Positions 9,319 through 18,474 of a stretch of 34,388 nucleotides of DNA are shown here, piece after piece; the first letter of the stretch is position 1, and every line of letters starts with the position of its first letter. The stretch is taken from contig CAJOPN010000031.1 of assembly GCA_905236285.1 (NCBI GenBank), forward strand, positions 1 through 34,388. Reading direction: 5' to 3'. The notes beneath the pieces were generated by a model, which was not told where the DNA came from, ran no database searches, and saw only the letters and a list, made by a program, of their open reading frames with translations. Source of the DNA: an uncultured Selenomonadaceae bacterium. Its GTDB lineage: Bacteria > Bacillota > Negativicutes > Selenomonadales > Selenomonadaceae. The position numbers and the translations under genes are program-made.

Positions 9319-10106
9319 AAAATGCAACGGTACAAACTATTTGCGATGCGATGAACAGAATTGCTCCGAAAAATTTGGCTGAAGAATGGGATAATCCCGG
9401 TCTTCTCGTCGGCGATCCTCATCAAGAAGTCAAAAAAATTTTAATTTGTCTCGATGTCAGCGATGAAATTATTGAGCATGCAATTAAAATTGATACTCAA
9501 ATGATAGTCTCTCATCATCCTTTGATTTTCAGAGCAATAAAAAATATTCGTACAGATTTACCTCTCGGCAGAAAAATCGGCAATTTAATTAAAAATAATA
9601 TTGCCTGTTTCGCCGCTCATACAAATTTGGACAGTACTGAAGGCGGAGTTAATGACGTACTCGCCGAAAAAATCGGACTCGTTGAAGTGAAACCTTTCGA
9701 TGATGAAAATTTTTTGGGAAGAATCGGACAACTTGAAAATGAAATGACGGCTGAAGAATTTGCAATACATGTAAAAAAATCTCTCAACGCCGAAAATATT
9801 CGATTGATTAACGCAGGTGATTTTAAAATAAAAAAAGTCGGCTTGTGCAGCGGAGCCGGAAGTGAATTTATTTCAAAGGCAAAATTTTTGGGAGCAGATG
9901 CGTTTGTAACCGGTGACGTAAAATATCACGAGGCACAATCTGCAGTTGAAAATAAAATTCATGTGATTGATGCGGGTCATTTTGCAACAGAATTTCCAAT
10001 CGTTCATGCACTTGCCGTAAAACTTAATGAAGAATTTCAGCGGCTTAAAATTAAAGTCGATATTGAAGAAGATTTTCACTCAAAAGATTTTTTCAAAATT
10101 TTATAA
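9315..10106 (+). CDS. Nif3-like dinuclear metal center protein (YqfO family)
   Basis: PKNLAEEWDNPGLLVGDP, IVSHHPLIFRAIK, AAHTNLDSTEGGVNDVLAEKIGL, HFATEFPIVHAL. Confidence 0.94.
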   Translation: MKNATVQTICDAMNRIAPKNLAEEWDNPGLLVGDPHQEVKKILICLDVSDEIIEHAIKIDTQMIVSHHPLIFRAIKNIRTDLPLGRKIGNLIKNNIACFAAHTNLDSTEGGVNDVLAEKIGLVEVKPFDDENFLGRIGQLENEMTAEEFAIHVKKSLNAENIRLINAGDFKIKKVGLCSGAGSEFISKAKFLGADAFVTGDVKYHEAQSAVENKIHVIDAGHFATEFPIVHALAVKLNEEFQRLKIKVDIEEDFHSKDFFKIL

Positions 10107-10874
10107 GAAAAATTTCAACATTTCACCGACATCAGAAAAAACTTTTTGAGCTTGAGATTTTATAAAATCGCGAGCAGTATTGACAGTATACCCTTTAAAA
10201 GCAGAAATCATCGGTAAATCATTAACTTCATCGCCGATAACATAAATTTCTGAATCATGCCAATTCATTTTCTCGATCAAACAATCCAAACCTTGTTTTT
10301 TGCTTATACCGAAAGGAGTTATATCCAGACTGCAGGCATTGGGATAAGCACAAATTTTTTTTGCAAATTTCTTATTCAGAATTTCGGCACATGTTGCTGA
10401 TTCTTGAGCAGTCTTAAAACCTAAAGAAAATTGATGAATATTTTTCAAATTTGAAATATCCGATTCGCTGATTTCATTTATCGGGAAATCCCATTGATTT
10501 GCCTCTCTCATTATCCAAGAACCTTCAGATTCGTGACAGAGATAGGTAACCTCTTCGGCTGAAAATGCAAAATGAAAAGATTTTTGCACGCTTGATTCTT
10601 CACTTATTAATTTTAAAATTTCGCCGTTGATGTTTCCTTGAAAAATTACTTTATCTGATTTATCGCGAATTATTCCGCCGTTGTTGCAAATCGTGAAATC
10701 ATATTCAATACCGTAATGTTTAAGTTGAGGAATTAACATGCCGTAATCACGACCTGATACCGGCCCGAATTTATTTCCTGCCGCTCTCCATTCGTGAACA
10801 CCTTCAACGGTCTCATTGCTGATTGTTCTTTGTCGAAATAAAGTTCCGTCATAATCACTTGCCGCAATTTTCAT
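10101..10874 (-). CDS. HAD-superfamily hydrolase, Cof-like
   Basis: MKIAASDYDGTLFRQ (DxDGT), ICNNGGIIRD, YVIGDEVNDLPMISAFKGYTV. Confidence 0.9.
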   Translation of the reverse strand: MKIAASDYDGTLFRQRTISNETVEGVHEWRAAGNKFGPVSGRDYGMLIPQLKHYGIEYDFTICNNGGIIRDKSDKVIFQGNINGEILKLISEESSVQKSFHFAFSAEEVTYLCHESEGSWIMREANQWDFPINEISESDISNLKNIHQFSLGFKTAQESATCAEILNKKFAKKICAYPNACSLDITPFGISKKQGLDCLIEKMNWHDSEIYVIGDEVNDLPMISAFKGYTVNTARDFIKSQAQKVFSDVGEMLKFFL

Positions 10875-12535
10875 TTAACAGCCTCCTCAAAAATTACTGC
10901 TTCCAACGGTCTCAAGATCCCTTTTTCATTTTCTTGATAATTTCCAAAAATTAAATTTGCATTCTTCAAAAAATCTGCTTGAAATTTTACTTCGTTCAAT
11001 GTGAAATTAACCAATACATAAATTTTACTTTTTTCTGAAGAACGTTTAAAAGCAAAAATATTTTCATCATCTTTAAAAATTTCTTCATAATATCCGCTTA
11101 AAAGCGTTTCGCTATTTTTTCTAAAATCATTGAGTTTAATATAATAATTCAAGACGGAATTTTCGTCATCAGTCTCAATTTCAGCATTGCATTTTTCATA
11201 ATCATCGTGAATCGGCAGCCATGATGTACCGCTTGTAAATCCTGCATTAATTTTTTCGTTCCATTGCATCGGAGTTCGTGCATTATCGCGGCTGAAAAAA
11301 TGTACAAATTTCATCGCCTGCTCCGGAGAAAATCCTTCATTCAATGCAATTTGATATTGTCCGTGTGAAGATATATCATTATATTTTTCAATCGAATCCC
11401 AAGCTGTATTCGTAAAACCTAGTTCTTGACCTTGATAAATAAAAGGCGTTCCTCTGAGAGTCAAAAGAATTGTTGCAAGAGCTTTGGCGGTTTTAATCGG
11501 ATCGGAATTTTTCGGCATAAAATGATTTATACAGCGCGGTTGGTCGTGATTTTCAAAAAATATCGGACACCAGCCGTTGTTTTTCGTTGCATTTTGACTG
11601 TCGGACAAGGCTTTTTTTAATTCCGTCAATTTCCATTCGCGTGGATAACACCAAATTTCACCATTCGTAAAAGGCAAAACCAAGTGACTGAATTCAAACA
11701 ACATATCAAACACGCCTTTATCTCCGACCCAATTTTTTAATTCATCCGCCGAAACTCCATTTGCCTCTCCGACTGTAAAAATATCGTGATTATCAAAAAC
11801 TTTTCTTTTAAATTCGTGCAGAAAATCTAAAATCCCCGAAGTATTCGCCGTCATTGTGTGAACTGAAATTGATCCGTCTTTATTGTCAGGTTCTCCATCA
11901 ATAAATTTTTTTGGTTTTTTGATATATGTTATTGCGTCAATTCTGAATCCGCCGACACCTTTTTCAAGCCAGAAATTTGCTGCGTCATAGAGTGCTTGAC
12001 GAACTTCAGGATTTTCCCAATTTAAATCAGGCTGTTCAACTGCGAATGTGTGCAGATAATATTGCTGACGTTCATCGCACCAAGTCCAAGCCGAACCGCC
12101 GAATATTGAACGCCAATTTGTCGGAGGTTTTTTTGGGTCTCCGTCTCTCCAAATGTACCAATCTGATTTCGGATTATTTTTTGATGACTTCGATTCGATA
12201 AACCATTTATGTTGATTCGACGTATGATTGTATACCAAATCCATTACAATTTTTATATTTCGTTTGTCGGCTTCTGAAATTAATTTTTCAAAGTCTTTCA
12301 TCGTTCCGTAACGAGGATCAATCGAAGTGTAATCTGAAATGTCATAACCGTTGTCAACTTGCGGCGAAGGATAAATCGGAGTCAGCCAAATTGCACCGAT
12401 TCCCAAGTTTTTAAGATAATCCAATTTCTGAGTGATTCCGTTTAAATCGCCTGTCCCGCTACCTGTCGTATCCAAAAAACTTTTCGGATAAATTTGATAT
12501 ACTGCCGTCTTCTGCCACCATTTAAAATTATTCAT
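10871..12535 (-). CDS. GH13 alpha-glucosidase (TreC/oligo-1,6-glucosidase type)
   Basis: KWWQKTAVYQIYPKSFLDTTGSGTGDLNGITQKLDYLKNLGIGAIWLTPIYPSPQVDNGYDISDYTSIDPRYG, VGGFRIDAI nucleophile region, TVGEANG, FENHDQPR. Confidence 0.92.
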   Translation of the reverse strand: MNNFKWWQKTAVYQIYPKSFLDTTGSGTGDLNGITQKLDYLKNLGIGAIWLTPIYPSPQVDNGYDISDYTSIDPRYGTMKDFEKLISEADKRNIKIVMDLVYNHTSNQHKWFIESKSSKNNPKSDWYIWRDGDPKKPPTNWRSIFGGSAWTWCDERQQYYLHTFAVEQPDLNWENPEVRQALYDAANFWLEKGVGGFRIDAITYIKKPKKFIDGEPDNKDGSISVHTMTANTSGILDFLHEFKRKVFDNHDIFTVGEANGVSADELKNWVGDKGVFDMLFEFSHLVLPFTNGEIWCYPREWKLTELKKALSDSQNATKNNGWCPIFFENHDQPRCINHFMPKNSDPIKTAKALATILLTLRGTPFIYQGQELGFTNTAWDSIEKYNDISSHGQYQIALNEGFSPEQAMKFVHFFSRDNARTPMQWNEKINAGFTSGTSWLPIHDDYEKCNAEIETDDENSVLNYYIKLNDFRKNSETLLSGYYEEIFKDDENIFAFKRSSEKSKIYVLVNFTLNEVKFQADFLKNANLIFGNYQENEKGILRPLEAVIFEEAVK

Positions 12536-12553
12536 AAATATCTCGCCTCTTTT

Positions 12554-13195
12554 TTATTTTTTAAAATTTTTTACGTTTAAATAATCAACGCCTGCACCCT
12601 CTGCACAAAGTCCGTCTCTGTCATCGCGATCTCCTATAAATAAAACTTCATCGGCTTTCAAATTTAATTTCTTGAGAATATTTTTAAGTCCGATCGGATT
12701 CGGTTTCATACATTTAATTAATTCATGGTCGCTGTAAAATGTATAATTCGGTTTAAAATCGACTGCCGTAATTTTTTCATCGACTGCATAATCGGAATAA
12801 ACTATCATTTTAATTCCTTGTTTTTGATTTTGAATTATGCTTTCGATTAATTTTTTTCTCTGAAATATTTTTATTAATTTCAAAGGTTTTTCAAAGAACC
12901 AGAAATGTAATAAATTTTCGATTTCAATCACGGGCATTTTATATTTTTCGGAAATTTTTTCAAGCTGTTTTATTTGAAAATTTTTTTCATCGGCTGCAAA
13001 AAGTTTTTCACGAAGCTGACGATAATCTTTAATTAAAAATATTTCACGAAGTCGAAACGGACTAAGTAAATAATAAATTAAAATCATAAACGTCATACAA
13101 ATTCGCAAAGGCAATTGATAATACAAAGTGCCGTCAAAATCCAATATCCACGCTTTATATTCAGAAATATTTTTTTTATTTTGAATCAGTTTCAT
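12554..13195 (-). CDS. HAD family hydrolase with hydrophobic insert
   Basis: AWILDFDGTLYYQLPLRICMTFMILIYYLLSPFRLRE...VYSDYA...FIGDRDDRDGLCAEGAG. Confidence 0.8.
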   Translation of the reverse strand: MKLIQNKKNISEYKAWILDFDGTLYYQLPLRICMTFMILIYYLLSPFRLREIFLIKDYRQLREKLFAADEKNFQIKQLEKISEKYKMPVIEIENLLHFWFFEKPLKLIKIFQRKKLIESIIQNQKQGIKMIVYSDYAVDEKITAVDFKPNYTFYSDHELIKCMKPNPIGLKNILKKLNLKADEVLFIGDRDDRDGLCAEGAGVDYLNVKNFKK

Positions 13196-14807
13196 TTAAT
13201 AAAGCCTCAAATCTTTCTCTAACTTGAGGAACACTTAACCCGACGATAACTTGAATTGCACAACCGTTATGAACTAAACCGTGTGCACCGTGTGAAGTGA
13301 AAACAGAAGCGTCAGCAATTTTTGAATCGTCTTTAACAGTAACTCTCAAACGAGTTGCACAATTTGTAACGTCAACAATATTTTCTTTGCCGCCTAAATC
13401 TTTCAAAAAGTAAGCCGCTTTAATATCTCTTTCATCGCCTGACGAAATTTTTTCATTGCCTGAAGAATTATTTTGACCTTCACGTGCTTTATAATCTGCT
13501 TTCGTAAATAATTTATCGGTGCCGGGTTCATCACCTCGACCGGGTGTTTTGAAATCGAAATGAATTATCAAAAATCTAAATACGAAGAAATAAATTGCAG
13601 TAAAGCAAAGACCGATAATAATTTGAGTAATGTAAGTACCTGAATGATTCGACCAAAGCGGAATCCAATTTTGAAAGAGAGCCGAATCGAGAAAACCGCC
13701 GCCGAAATTTCCTGTTACGCCGAAAGTATACATTGTCGATGAAAGAGTTGCAGCCAAAATTGCATGTACGAGGAAAAGAGCAGGAGCAATGAATAAAAAT
13801 GTAAATTCAAGAGGTTCGGTAATTCCGCAGAAGAATGCAACTATTGCAGCAGGTGCTACGAGTGCCGCAATTTTTTTACGTCGTTCAGGTTTGGCAGTAA
13901 AATAAATCGCAAGTGCAATTCCGGGACAGCCGAATAATTTACTCATGCCGTGAAGTGCAAATCCTCCTTGAGGAAATAATTCGGCAAGAGGTTTAGTCGA
14001 TTCCGCAAATTCTTTTATATGAGCAAGCCAATATGCTTGGATTCCGTTATCGACGACTGCAGGTCCGAATTGAAACGGCAAGTAGATGAAATGATGTAAA
14101 CCTGTCGGAATTAAAAATCTTTCAAGGAAAGTATACAACCAAACACCGAAAACTCCTGCACTTGTCAAAAATACTTGCAAGGAAGAAATGGCGGCTTGAA
14201 CTTGAGGCCAGACTAAACAGAAAATATAAGCGACAGGAATCATTAAGCCGAAACCTGCGACGACTACGAGTGATGATCCTTTGAAAATTCCCATGTAATC
14301 AGGAACATTTACATCAAATAATTTGTTGTGCAACCAGACTGAAATTGATGCAATGATGATTGCTCCGACTATACCTGTATCAAGAGTTTTGATATTCGCA
14401 ATCATCGTTAAACCCGTTCCGGCACCTGCTGCTTTTGAAAAATCTACTCCGAAACTTGATCCCCAAAGTGTCATCATCGCTTGTATGAAATAATTGAAAA
14501 TCATAAAAATCAAAAACGATTCCATAGCAGCGCGGGCATTTTCTTTTTTCGCAAGACCTATCGGCAAACCTATGCAAAACAACAATGCCATTTGATTAAA
14601 AACTGTCCAAGAACCTTGCTCAACAATGTACCAAAAATTGTGCCATGCCGTTCCTTCTTCAGCAATCGATCCCAAAATCATCGGATTGTTGCACAAAATT
14701 GAAAGTCCGACGAGAATTCCAAACACTCCAAACATTATAACCGGAGTAAACATTGCTCCGCCGAAACGCTGCATTTTTTGCATGATCACATCTTTATTGA
14801 TGATCAT
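13176..14807 (-). CDS. PTS transporter subunit IIC-IIB, alpha-glucoside/glucose family
   Basis: N-terminal IIC (GVFGILVGLSILCNNP..., GITEPLEFTFLFIAP) and C-terminal IIB (DVTNCATRLRVTVKDDSKI); no IIA domain. Confidence 0.9.
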   Translation of the reverse strand: MIINKDVIMQKMQRFGGAMFTPVIMFGVFGILVGLSILCNNPMILGSIAEEGTAWHNFWYIVEQGSWTVFNQMALLFCIGLPIGLAKKENARAAMESFLIFMIFNYFIQAMMTLWGSSFGVDFSKAAGAGTGLTMIANIKTLDTGIVGAIIIASISVWLHNKLFDVNVPDYMGIFKGSSLVVVAGFGLMIPVAYIFCLVWPQVQAAISSLQVFLTSAGVFGVWLYTFLERFLIPTGLHHFIYLPFQFGPAVVDNGIQAYWLAHIKEFAESTKPLAELFPQGGFALHGMSKLFGCPGIALAIYFTAKPERRKKIAALVAPAAIVAFFCGITEPLEFTFLFIAPALFLVHAILAATLSSTMYTFGVTGNFGGGFLDSALFQNWIPLWSNHSGTYITQIIIGLCFTAIYFFVFRFLIIHFDFKTPGRGDEPGTDKLFTKADYKAREGQNNSSGNEKISSGDERDIKAAYFLKDLGGKENIVDVTNCATRLRVTVKDDSKIADASVFTSHGAHGLVHNGCAIQVIVGLSVPQVRERFEALLNETDSK

Positions 14808-14835
14808 TTCAATTACCTCCTGCCATTAAATAATT

Positions 14836-14851
14836 TTGAAATTTGTTTCAA
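14836..14851. promoter_or_regulatory. Inverted repeat TTGAAA-N4-TTTCAA upstream of the PTS gene; candidate operator
   Basis: Perfect 6-bp arms TTGAAA TTTG TTTCAA; the same arms recur at 14916-14934. Confidence 0.45.
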
Positions 14852-14908
14852 TCGATCTTATTTTTCGCTCGAGCACTCAATAAATATCTTGCGTTAAGAA
14901 TAAACTAA

Positions 14909-14941
14909 AAATGCCTTGAAAGCAATAGTTTCAAAGCATTT
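14909..14941 (-). terminator. Hairpin downstream of RpiR-type gene (terminator and/or operator)
   Basis: AAATGCcTTGAAA GCAATAG TTTCAAaGCATTT, near-perfect inverted repeat; minus strand continues into TTTTT. Confidence 0.5.
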
Positions 14942-14988
14942 AGGACTGATAACACCAAATTGAATTTTATTACATTTTATGTACTTTG

Positions 14989-15768
14989 TTACATTAAATT
15001 CTTATCTTCATTTTCTTTTTTTACGTAAATTCGATAATTGACGTACCAAATTTCAATCAGCAAAAAATATGCAAGCATAGATTTAAAAGGAATTTGACTG
15101 TCATCATTCACTTGAAATTCTTCGGAGAATACATAAAGGTTTTCAGTTGAACGACTCGCCAATGTATTTTCATGTAATTTTGTTATCGAAATCAATGGAA
15201 TATCTTTTAATTGCAACTGCAAAGAAAATTCCGTCACCCAATGCGATTCTCCGCTCAATGACACAAATATAAACAAATCATCTTTTGTGACTGTCTTGAG
15301 CACCGAATAAAACTCATCTCTGCCGGCAATGTCATAAATGAAAACATTATCGTAAAAAAACAATCTTTTAATTTCTTGAACAACATTGCTTTGTACGTAG
15401 CCGGACGCAAATGCAAAAACTCGATTCGCCTCATGTATCAATCGACTTGCATTGTCATAATTTCTTCTCATCAAATGCGACCATGTTTTGGAATAAAATT
15501 TTTCAAGTGCCGTCAATATATCATTTGAATGTACTTTTTCTAAAGGTTCTTCTCTCTTTAACGACGATTTTAAATCTCCGAATCCGTCAAATCCCAATTT
15601 TTGTGCAAATCTGACTATTGTCGTACTTGATACGCAACATTCTTTCGCCAATTCATGTATAGAAATTTTACGCATTTTATCATTGTGATTCAATATATAT
15701 TTCCATATTGCCATATCGGTTGATGTCAAATTTTGTTTATTATCGTTAATTATTTCTTCAAGTTTCAT
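14989..15768 (-). CDS. RpiR/MurR family transcriptional regulator (HTH + SIS)
   Basis: MAIWKYILNHNDKMRKISIHELAKECCVSSTTIVRFAQKLGFDGFGDLKSSLK HTH_6; C-terminal SIS-like region (LFIFVSLSGESHWVTEF). Confidence 0.9.
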   Translation of the reverse strand: MKLEEIINDNKQNLTSTDMAIWKYILNHNDKMRKISIHELAKECCVSSTTIVRFAQKLGFDGFGDLKSSLKREEPLEKVHSNDILTALEKFYSKTWSHLMRRNYDNASRLIHEANRVFAFASGYVQSNVVQEIKRLFFYDNVFIYDIAGRDEFYSVLKTVTKDDLFIFVSLSGESHWVTEFSLQLQLKDIPLISITKLHENTLASRSTENLYVFSEEFQVNDDSQIPFKSMLAYFLLIEIWYVNYRIYVKKENEDKNLM

Positions 15769-15800
15769 TCAATTCACCCGAATTTATTTTTTTATTATGA

Positions 15801-15834
15801 AAAAAACGTCCTCGAAAAAATTTTTTGGACGTTT
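15801..15834 (-). terminator. Intrinsic terminator of gpmA
   Basis: Arms AAACGTCC (15804-15811)/GGACGTTT (15827-15834); minus strand ends in a T-tract. Confidence 0.7.
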
Positions 15835-15866
15835 CTTATATTGAAAAATTTTATTTTTATGAAAAA

Positions 15867-16613
15867 TTACTTTTTCTTGCCTTGATTTGCAACGGCTGCC
15901 ATTTTCGCTTTTAATGCCTCTTGATCGCCGAGATAATAATGTTTTACTGCTTTCATATTGTCATCAAATTCATAAACGAGAGGAACGCCGGTCGGAATAT
16001 TTACGCCGATAATATCTTCATCGCTCATGTTGTCGAAATATTTAACGAGTGCACGAAGTGAATTACCGTGAGCTGCAATTAAAACTCTCTTGCCTGCTTC
16101 CATATCTTTTTTGATGACTTCGTTGAAATACGGAACTGCACGATCAATTGTAATTTTGAGACTCTCACATTTCGGTAAAAGTGCGGGATCGACATCACGA
16201 TACATCGGTTGTTTGTTTGCCGCACGATCATCATTGTCATCAAGCGGCGGCGGTGTTACATCAAATGAGCGTCTCCAAATTTTAACTTGTTCTTCACCGA
16301 ATTTTTCTGCCGCTTCACTCTTGTTTTTGCCTTGAAGGTCGCCGTAATGACGTTCGTTAAGTTTCCAGCTTTTTACTACCGGCAGCCATGCACGATCCAT
16401 TTCATCGAGAACATGATTGAGTGTGTGAATTGCTCTCTTGAGATAAGAAGTATAGCAAATATCAAAGTCATAACCTTCAGCTTTGAGAAGTTTTCCGCCT
16501 TCTTTTGCTTCATTGTGTCCCTTTTCGCTGAGATCGACATCCATCCAGCCGGTGAAGAGATTTAATTTGTTCCATTCGCTTTCACCGTGACGAATCAAAA
16601 CCAATTTTTTCAT
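15867..16613 (-). CDS. gpmA: 2,3-bisphosphoglycerate-dependent phosphoglycerate mutase
   Basis: [53 protein letters not shown]; start ATG 16613 with GGAGGT SD. Confidence 0.97.
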   Translation of the reverse strand: MKKLVLIRHGESEWNKLNLFTGWMDVDLSEKGHNEAKEGGKLLKAEGYDFDICYTSYLKRAIHTLNHVLDEMDRAWLPVVKSWKLNERHYGDLQGKNKSEAAEKFGEEQVKIWRRSFDVTPPPLDDNDDRAANKQPMYRDVDPALLPKCESLKITIDRAVPYFNEVIKKDMEAGKRVLIAAHGNSLRALVKYFDNMSDEDIIGVNIPTGVPLVYEFDDNMKAVKHYYLGDQEALKAKMAAVANQGKKK

Positions 16614-16724
16614 AAATTTACCTCCGAATCTCAAACAAATTTTTTTAACTTTTTAAATTATATCAGCGTTACGATTTGTTATCAAGATTTTTTTGAAAAT
16701 TTTTTAAAATTTTTTTAAGATTTT

Positions 16725-16753
16725 TTGAATATCTGAATTGATTATAGTATAAT
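16725..16753 (+). promoter_or_regulatory. purE promoter
   Basis: TTGAAT (16725-16730), 17-nt spacer, TATAAT (16748-16753), then GGAGG SD before ATG 16795. Confidence 0.6.
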
Positions 16754-16794
16754 TGAAAATATTTTTTAAAAAATTTGTCGGAGGTTTTTTATTT

Positions 16795-17289
16795 ATGAAA
16801 ATTGCAATCGTAATGGGCAGCGATTCAGATTGGTCTGTTATGAAATCTGCCGTCGATCTTCTCAAAAATTTTGAAATTGATTTTGATATTACTGTAGCGT
16901 CGGCTCATCGCACGCCGGAAAAAGTTAAAAATTTCGTCGAATCATCAGAAAAAAACGGCGCAAAAATTTTCATCGCTGCCGCAGGTTGTGCAGCTCATCT
17001 TGCAGGTGTCGTTGCAAGTCATACTTCGCGACCCGTTATCGGCGTTCCTGTAAGTTCAGAACCTTTCAAAGGTCTTGATTCACTCCTTTCAACCGTTCAA
17101 ATGCCTTCAGGTATTCCTGTTGCAACTATGGCTGTCAACGGTGCAAAAAATGCCGCTCTCTTCGCCGCAGAAATTCTCGCGACAAGTGACGAAACAATTT
17201 TTCAAAAGCTCGTCGATTATCGAAAAAATATGCAAAACGAAATTGAAAAAAAATCTGCCGATATAAAAAAATTGGCTCACGAAAAATAA
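16795..17289 (+). CDS. purE: 5-(carboxyamino)imidazole ribonucleotide mutase PurE
   Basis: MKIAIVMGSDSDWSVMKSA; VASAHRTPEKV; AGCAAHLAGVVASHTSRPVIGVPV. Confidence 0.97.
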   Translation: MKIAIVMGSDSDWSVMKSAVDLLKNFEIDFDITVASAHRTPEKVKNFVESSEKNGAKIFIAAAGCAAHLAGVVASHTSRPVIGVPVSSEPFKGLDSLLSTVQMPSGIPVATMAVNGAKNAALFAAEILATSDETIFQKLVDYRKNMQNEIEKKSADIKKLAHEK

Positions 17290-17367
17290 TTGCATTGACT
17301 TTGATAATATAAATTGTTAAAATTATTTTAAGAGTTTTTAAAAATTTTTTTATGAGAGGTGTAATAA

Positions 17368-18075
17368 ATGGAAAGAACGAATGCCATTCACGAAGGCAAG
17401 GCAAAAATTATTTATGCAACGACCGATCCGAATCAAGTAATAATGTATTTCAAAGATGAAGCAACTGCTCGAAACGGTGAAAAACGCGGCACAATTCAAG
17501 ACAAAGGCATTATTAACAACAAAATCAGTACATATTTTTTTAAACTTTTAAAAGATCGCGGCATTCCGAATCATTATCTCGGCACTCCTGAGCCCAGAGA
17601 TATGCTTGTCAAAAAAATTGAAATGATTCCGCTTGAAGTTGTCGTAAGAAATATTTTTGCAGGCAGTCTCGCCGCTCGTTTCGGCAAAGAGGAAGGTACT
17701 CCGCTTTCAATGCCGATTGTAGAATTTTATTTCAAATGCGATGAATTGAATGATCCTCTTATCAATCGTTATCACGCAATCGCTCTCAATATCGCAAGAC
17801 TTGACGAGCTCAACGAAATTGAACATCTTGCATTTTCGATTAACGCTATCTTAAAAGAAATTCTCAATGCAAAAAATGTTGATCTCGTTGATTTCAAAAC
17901 TGAATTTGGTCGCGATGAAAACGGTAAAATTATGCTCGGCGATGAAATTTCTCCCGATAATTGTCGTTTTTGGGATAAAGATTCAAAACGTAAACTCGAT
18001 AAAGACGTTTTCCGTCACGATCTCGGCAGTCCGGAAGAGGCTTATCAAGAAATGCTGCGTCGTCTCACCGAATAA
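17368..18075 (+). CDS. purC: Phosphoribosylaminoimidazole-succinocarboxamide synthase
   Basis: EGKAKIIYATTDPNQVIMYFKDEATARNGEK; VVVRNIFAGSLAARFG; DFKTEFGRDENGKIMLGDEISPDNCRFWD. Confidence 0.97.
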   Translation: MERTNAIHEGKAKIIYATTDPNQVIMYFKDEATARNGEKRGTIQDKGIINNKISTYFFKLLKDRGIPNHYLGTPEPRDMLVKKIEMIPLEVVVRNIFAGSLAARFGKEEGTPLSMPIVEFYFKCDELNDPLINRYHAIALNIARLDELNEIEHLAFSINAILKEILNAKNVDLVDFKTEFGRDENGKIMLGDEISPDNCRFWDKDSKRKLDKDVFRHDLGSPEEAYQEMLRRLTE

Positions 18076-18162
18076 ATTTTATTATTAAAAAATTTTTATT
18101 CAATATAAAATTAAACAGGCAATAATTTTTAATTTGTCTGTTTTTATTTTTTTCTATTGACA

Positions 18163-18186
18163 ATGAGAATAAAAAATATTATCATT
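18163..18186. promoter_or_regulatory. Fur-box-like site 1 upstream of feoA
   Basis: AATGAGAATAAAAAATATTATCATT, inverted ATGAGAAT/ATTATCAT-type arms. Confidence 0.4.
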
Positions 18187-18195
18187 CGATAAGTT

Positions 18196-18215
18196 CAATA
18201 ATGATTATCATTCAA
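18196..18215. promoter_or_regulatory. Fur-box-like site 2 upstream of feoA
   Basis: CAATAATGATTATCATTCAA, close to the classical GATAATGATAATCATTATC consensus. Confidence 0.65.
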
Positions 18216-18237
18216 TTTAGAAAATGAGGTGAAACAA

Positions 18238-18462
18238 ATGACGTTGAAAGATGCAGAAACAGGTTCAACAGTCAGAATAGATTCTGTCGGAGAATCAAAA
18301 TTAAAAAATCGTTTGATGACTATGGGATTAATTCCGGGTACACGTGTTGAAATTCTTCGTTCGGCACCTATGGGAGATCCTATTGCAATTCGTCTTCGCT
18401 CATACAATTTGGCTATGAGAAAACATGACGCGGAACAAATTCAAGTTTCAAAAATAAGTTGA
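18238..18462 (+). CDS. feoA: Ferrous iron transport protein FeoA
   Basis: MTLKDAETGSTVRIDSVGESKLKNRLMTMGLIPGTRVEILRSAPMGDPIAIRLRSYNLAMR; ATG 18238 after GAGGTG. Confidence 0.95.
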   Translation: MTLKDAETGSTVRIDSVGESKLKNRLMTMGLIPGTRVEILRSAPMGDPIAIRLRSYNLAMRKHDAEQIQVSKIS

Positions 18463-18474
18463 GGTGATAAAAAA

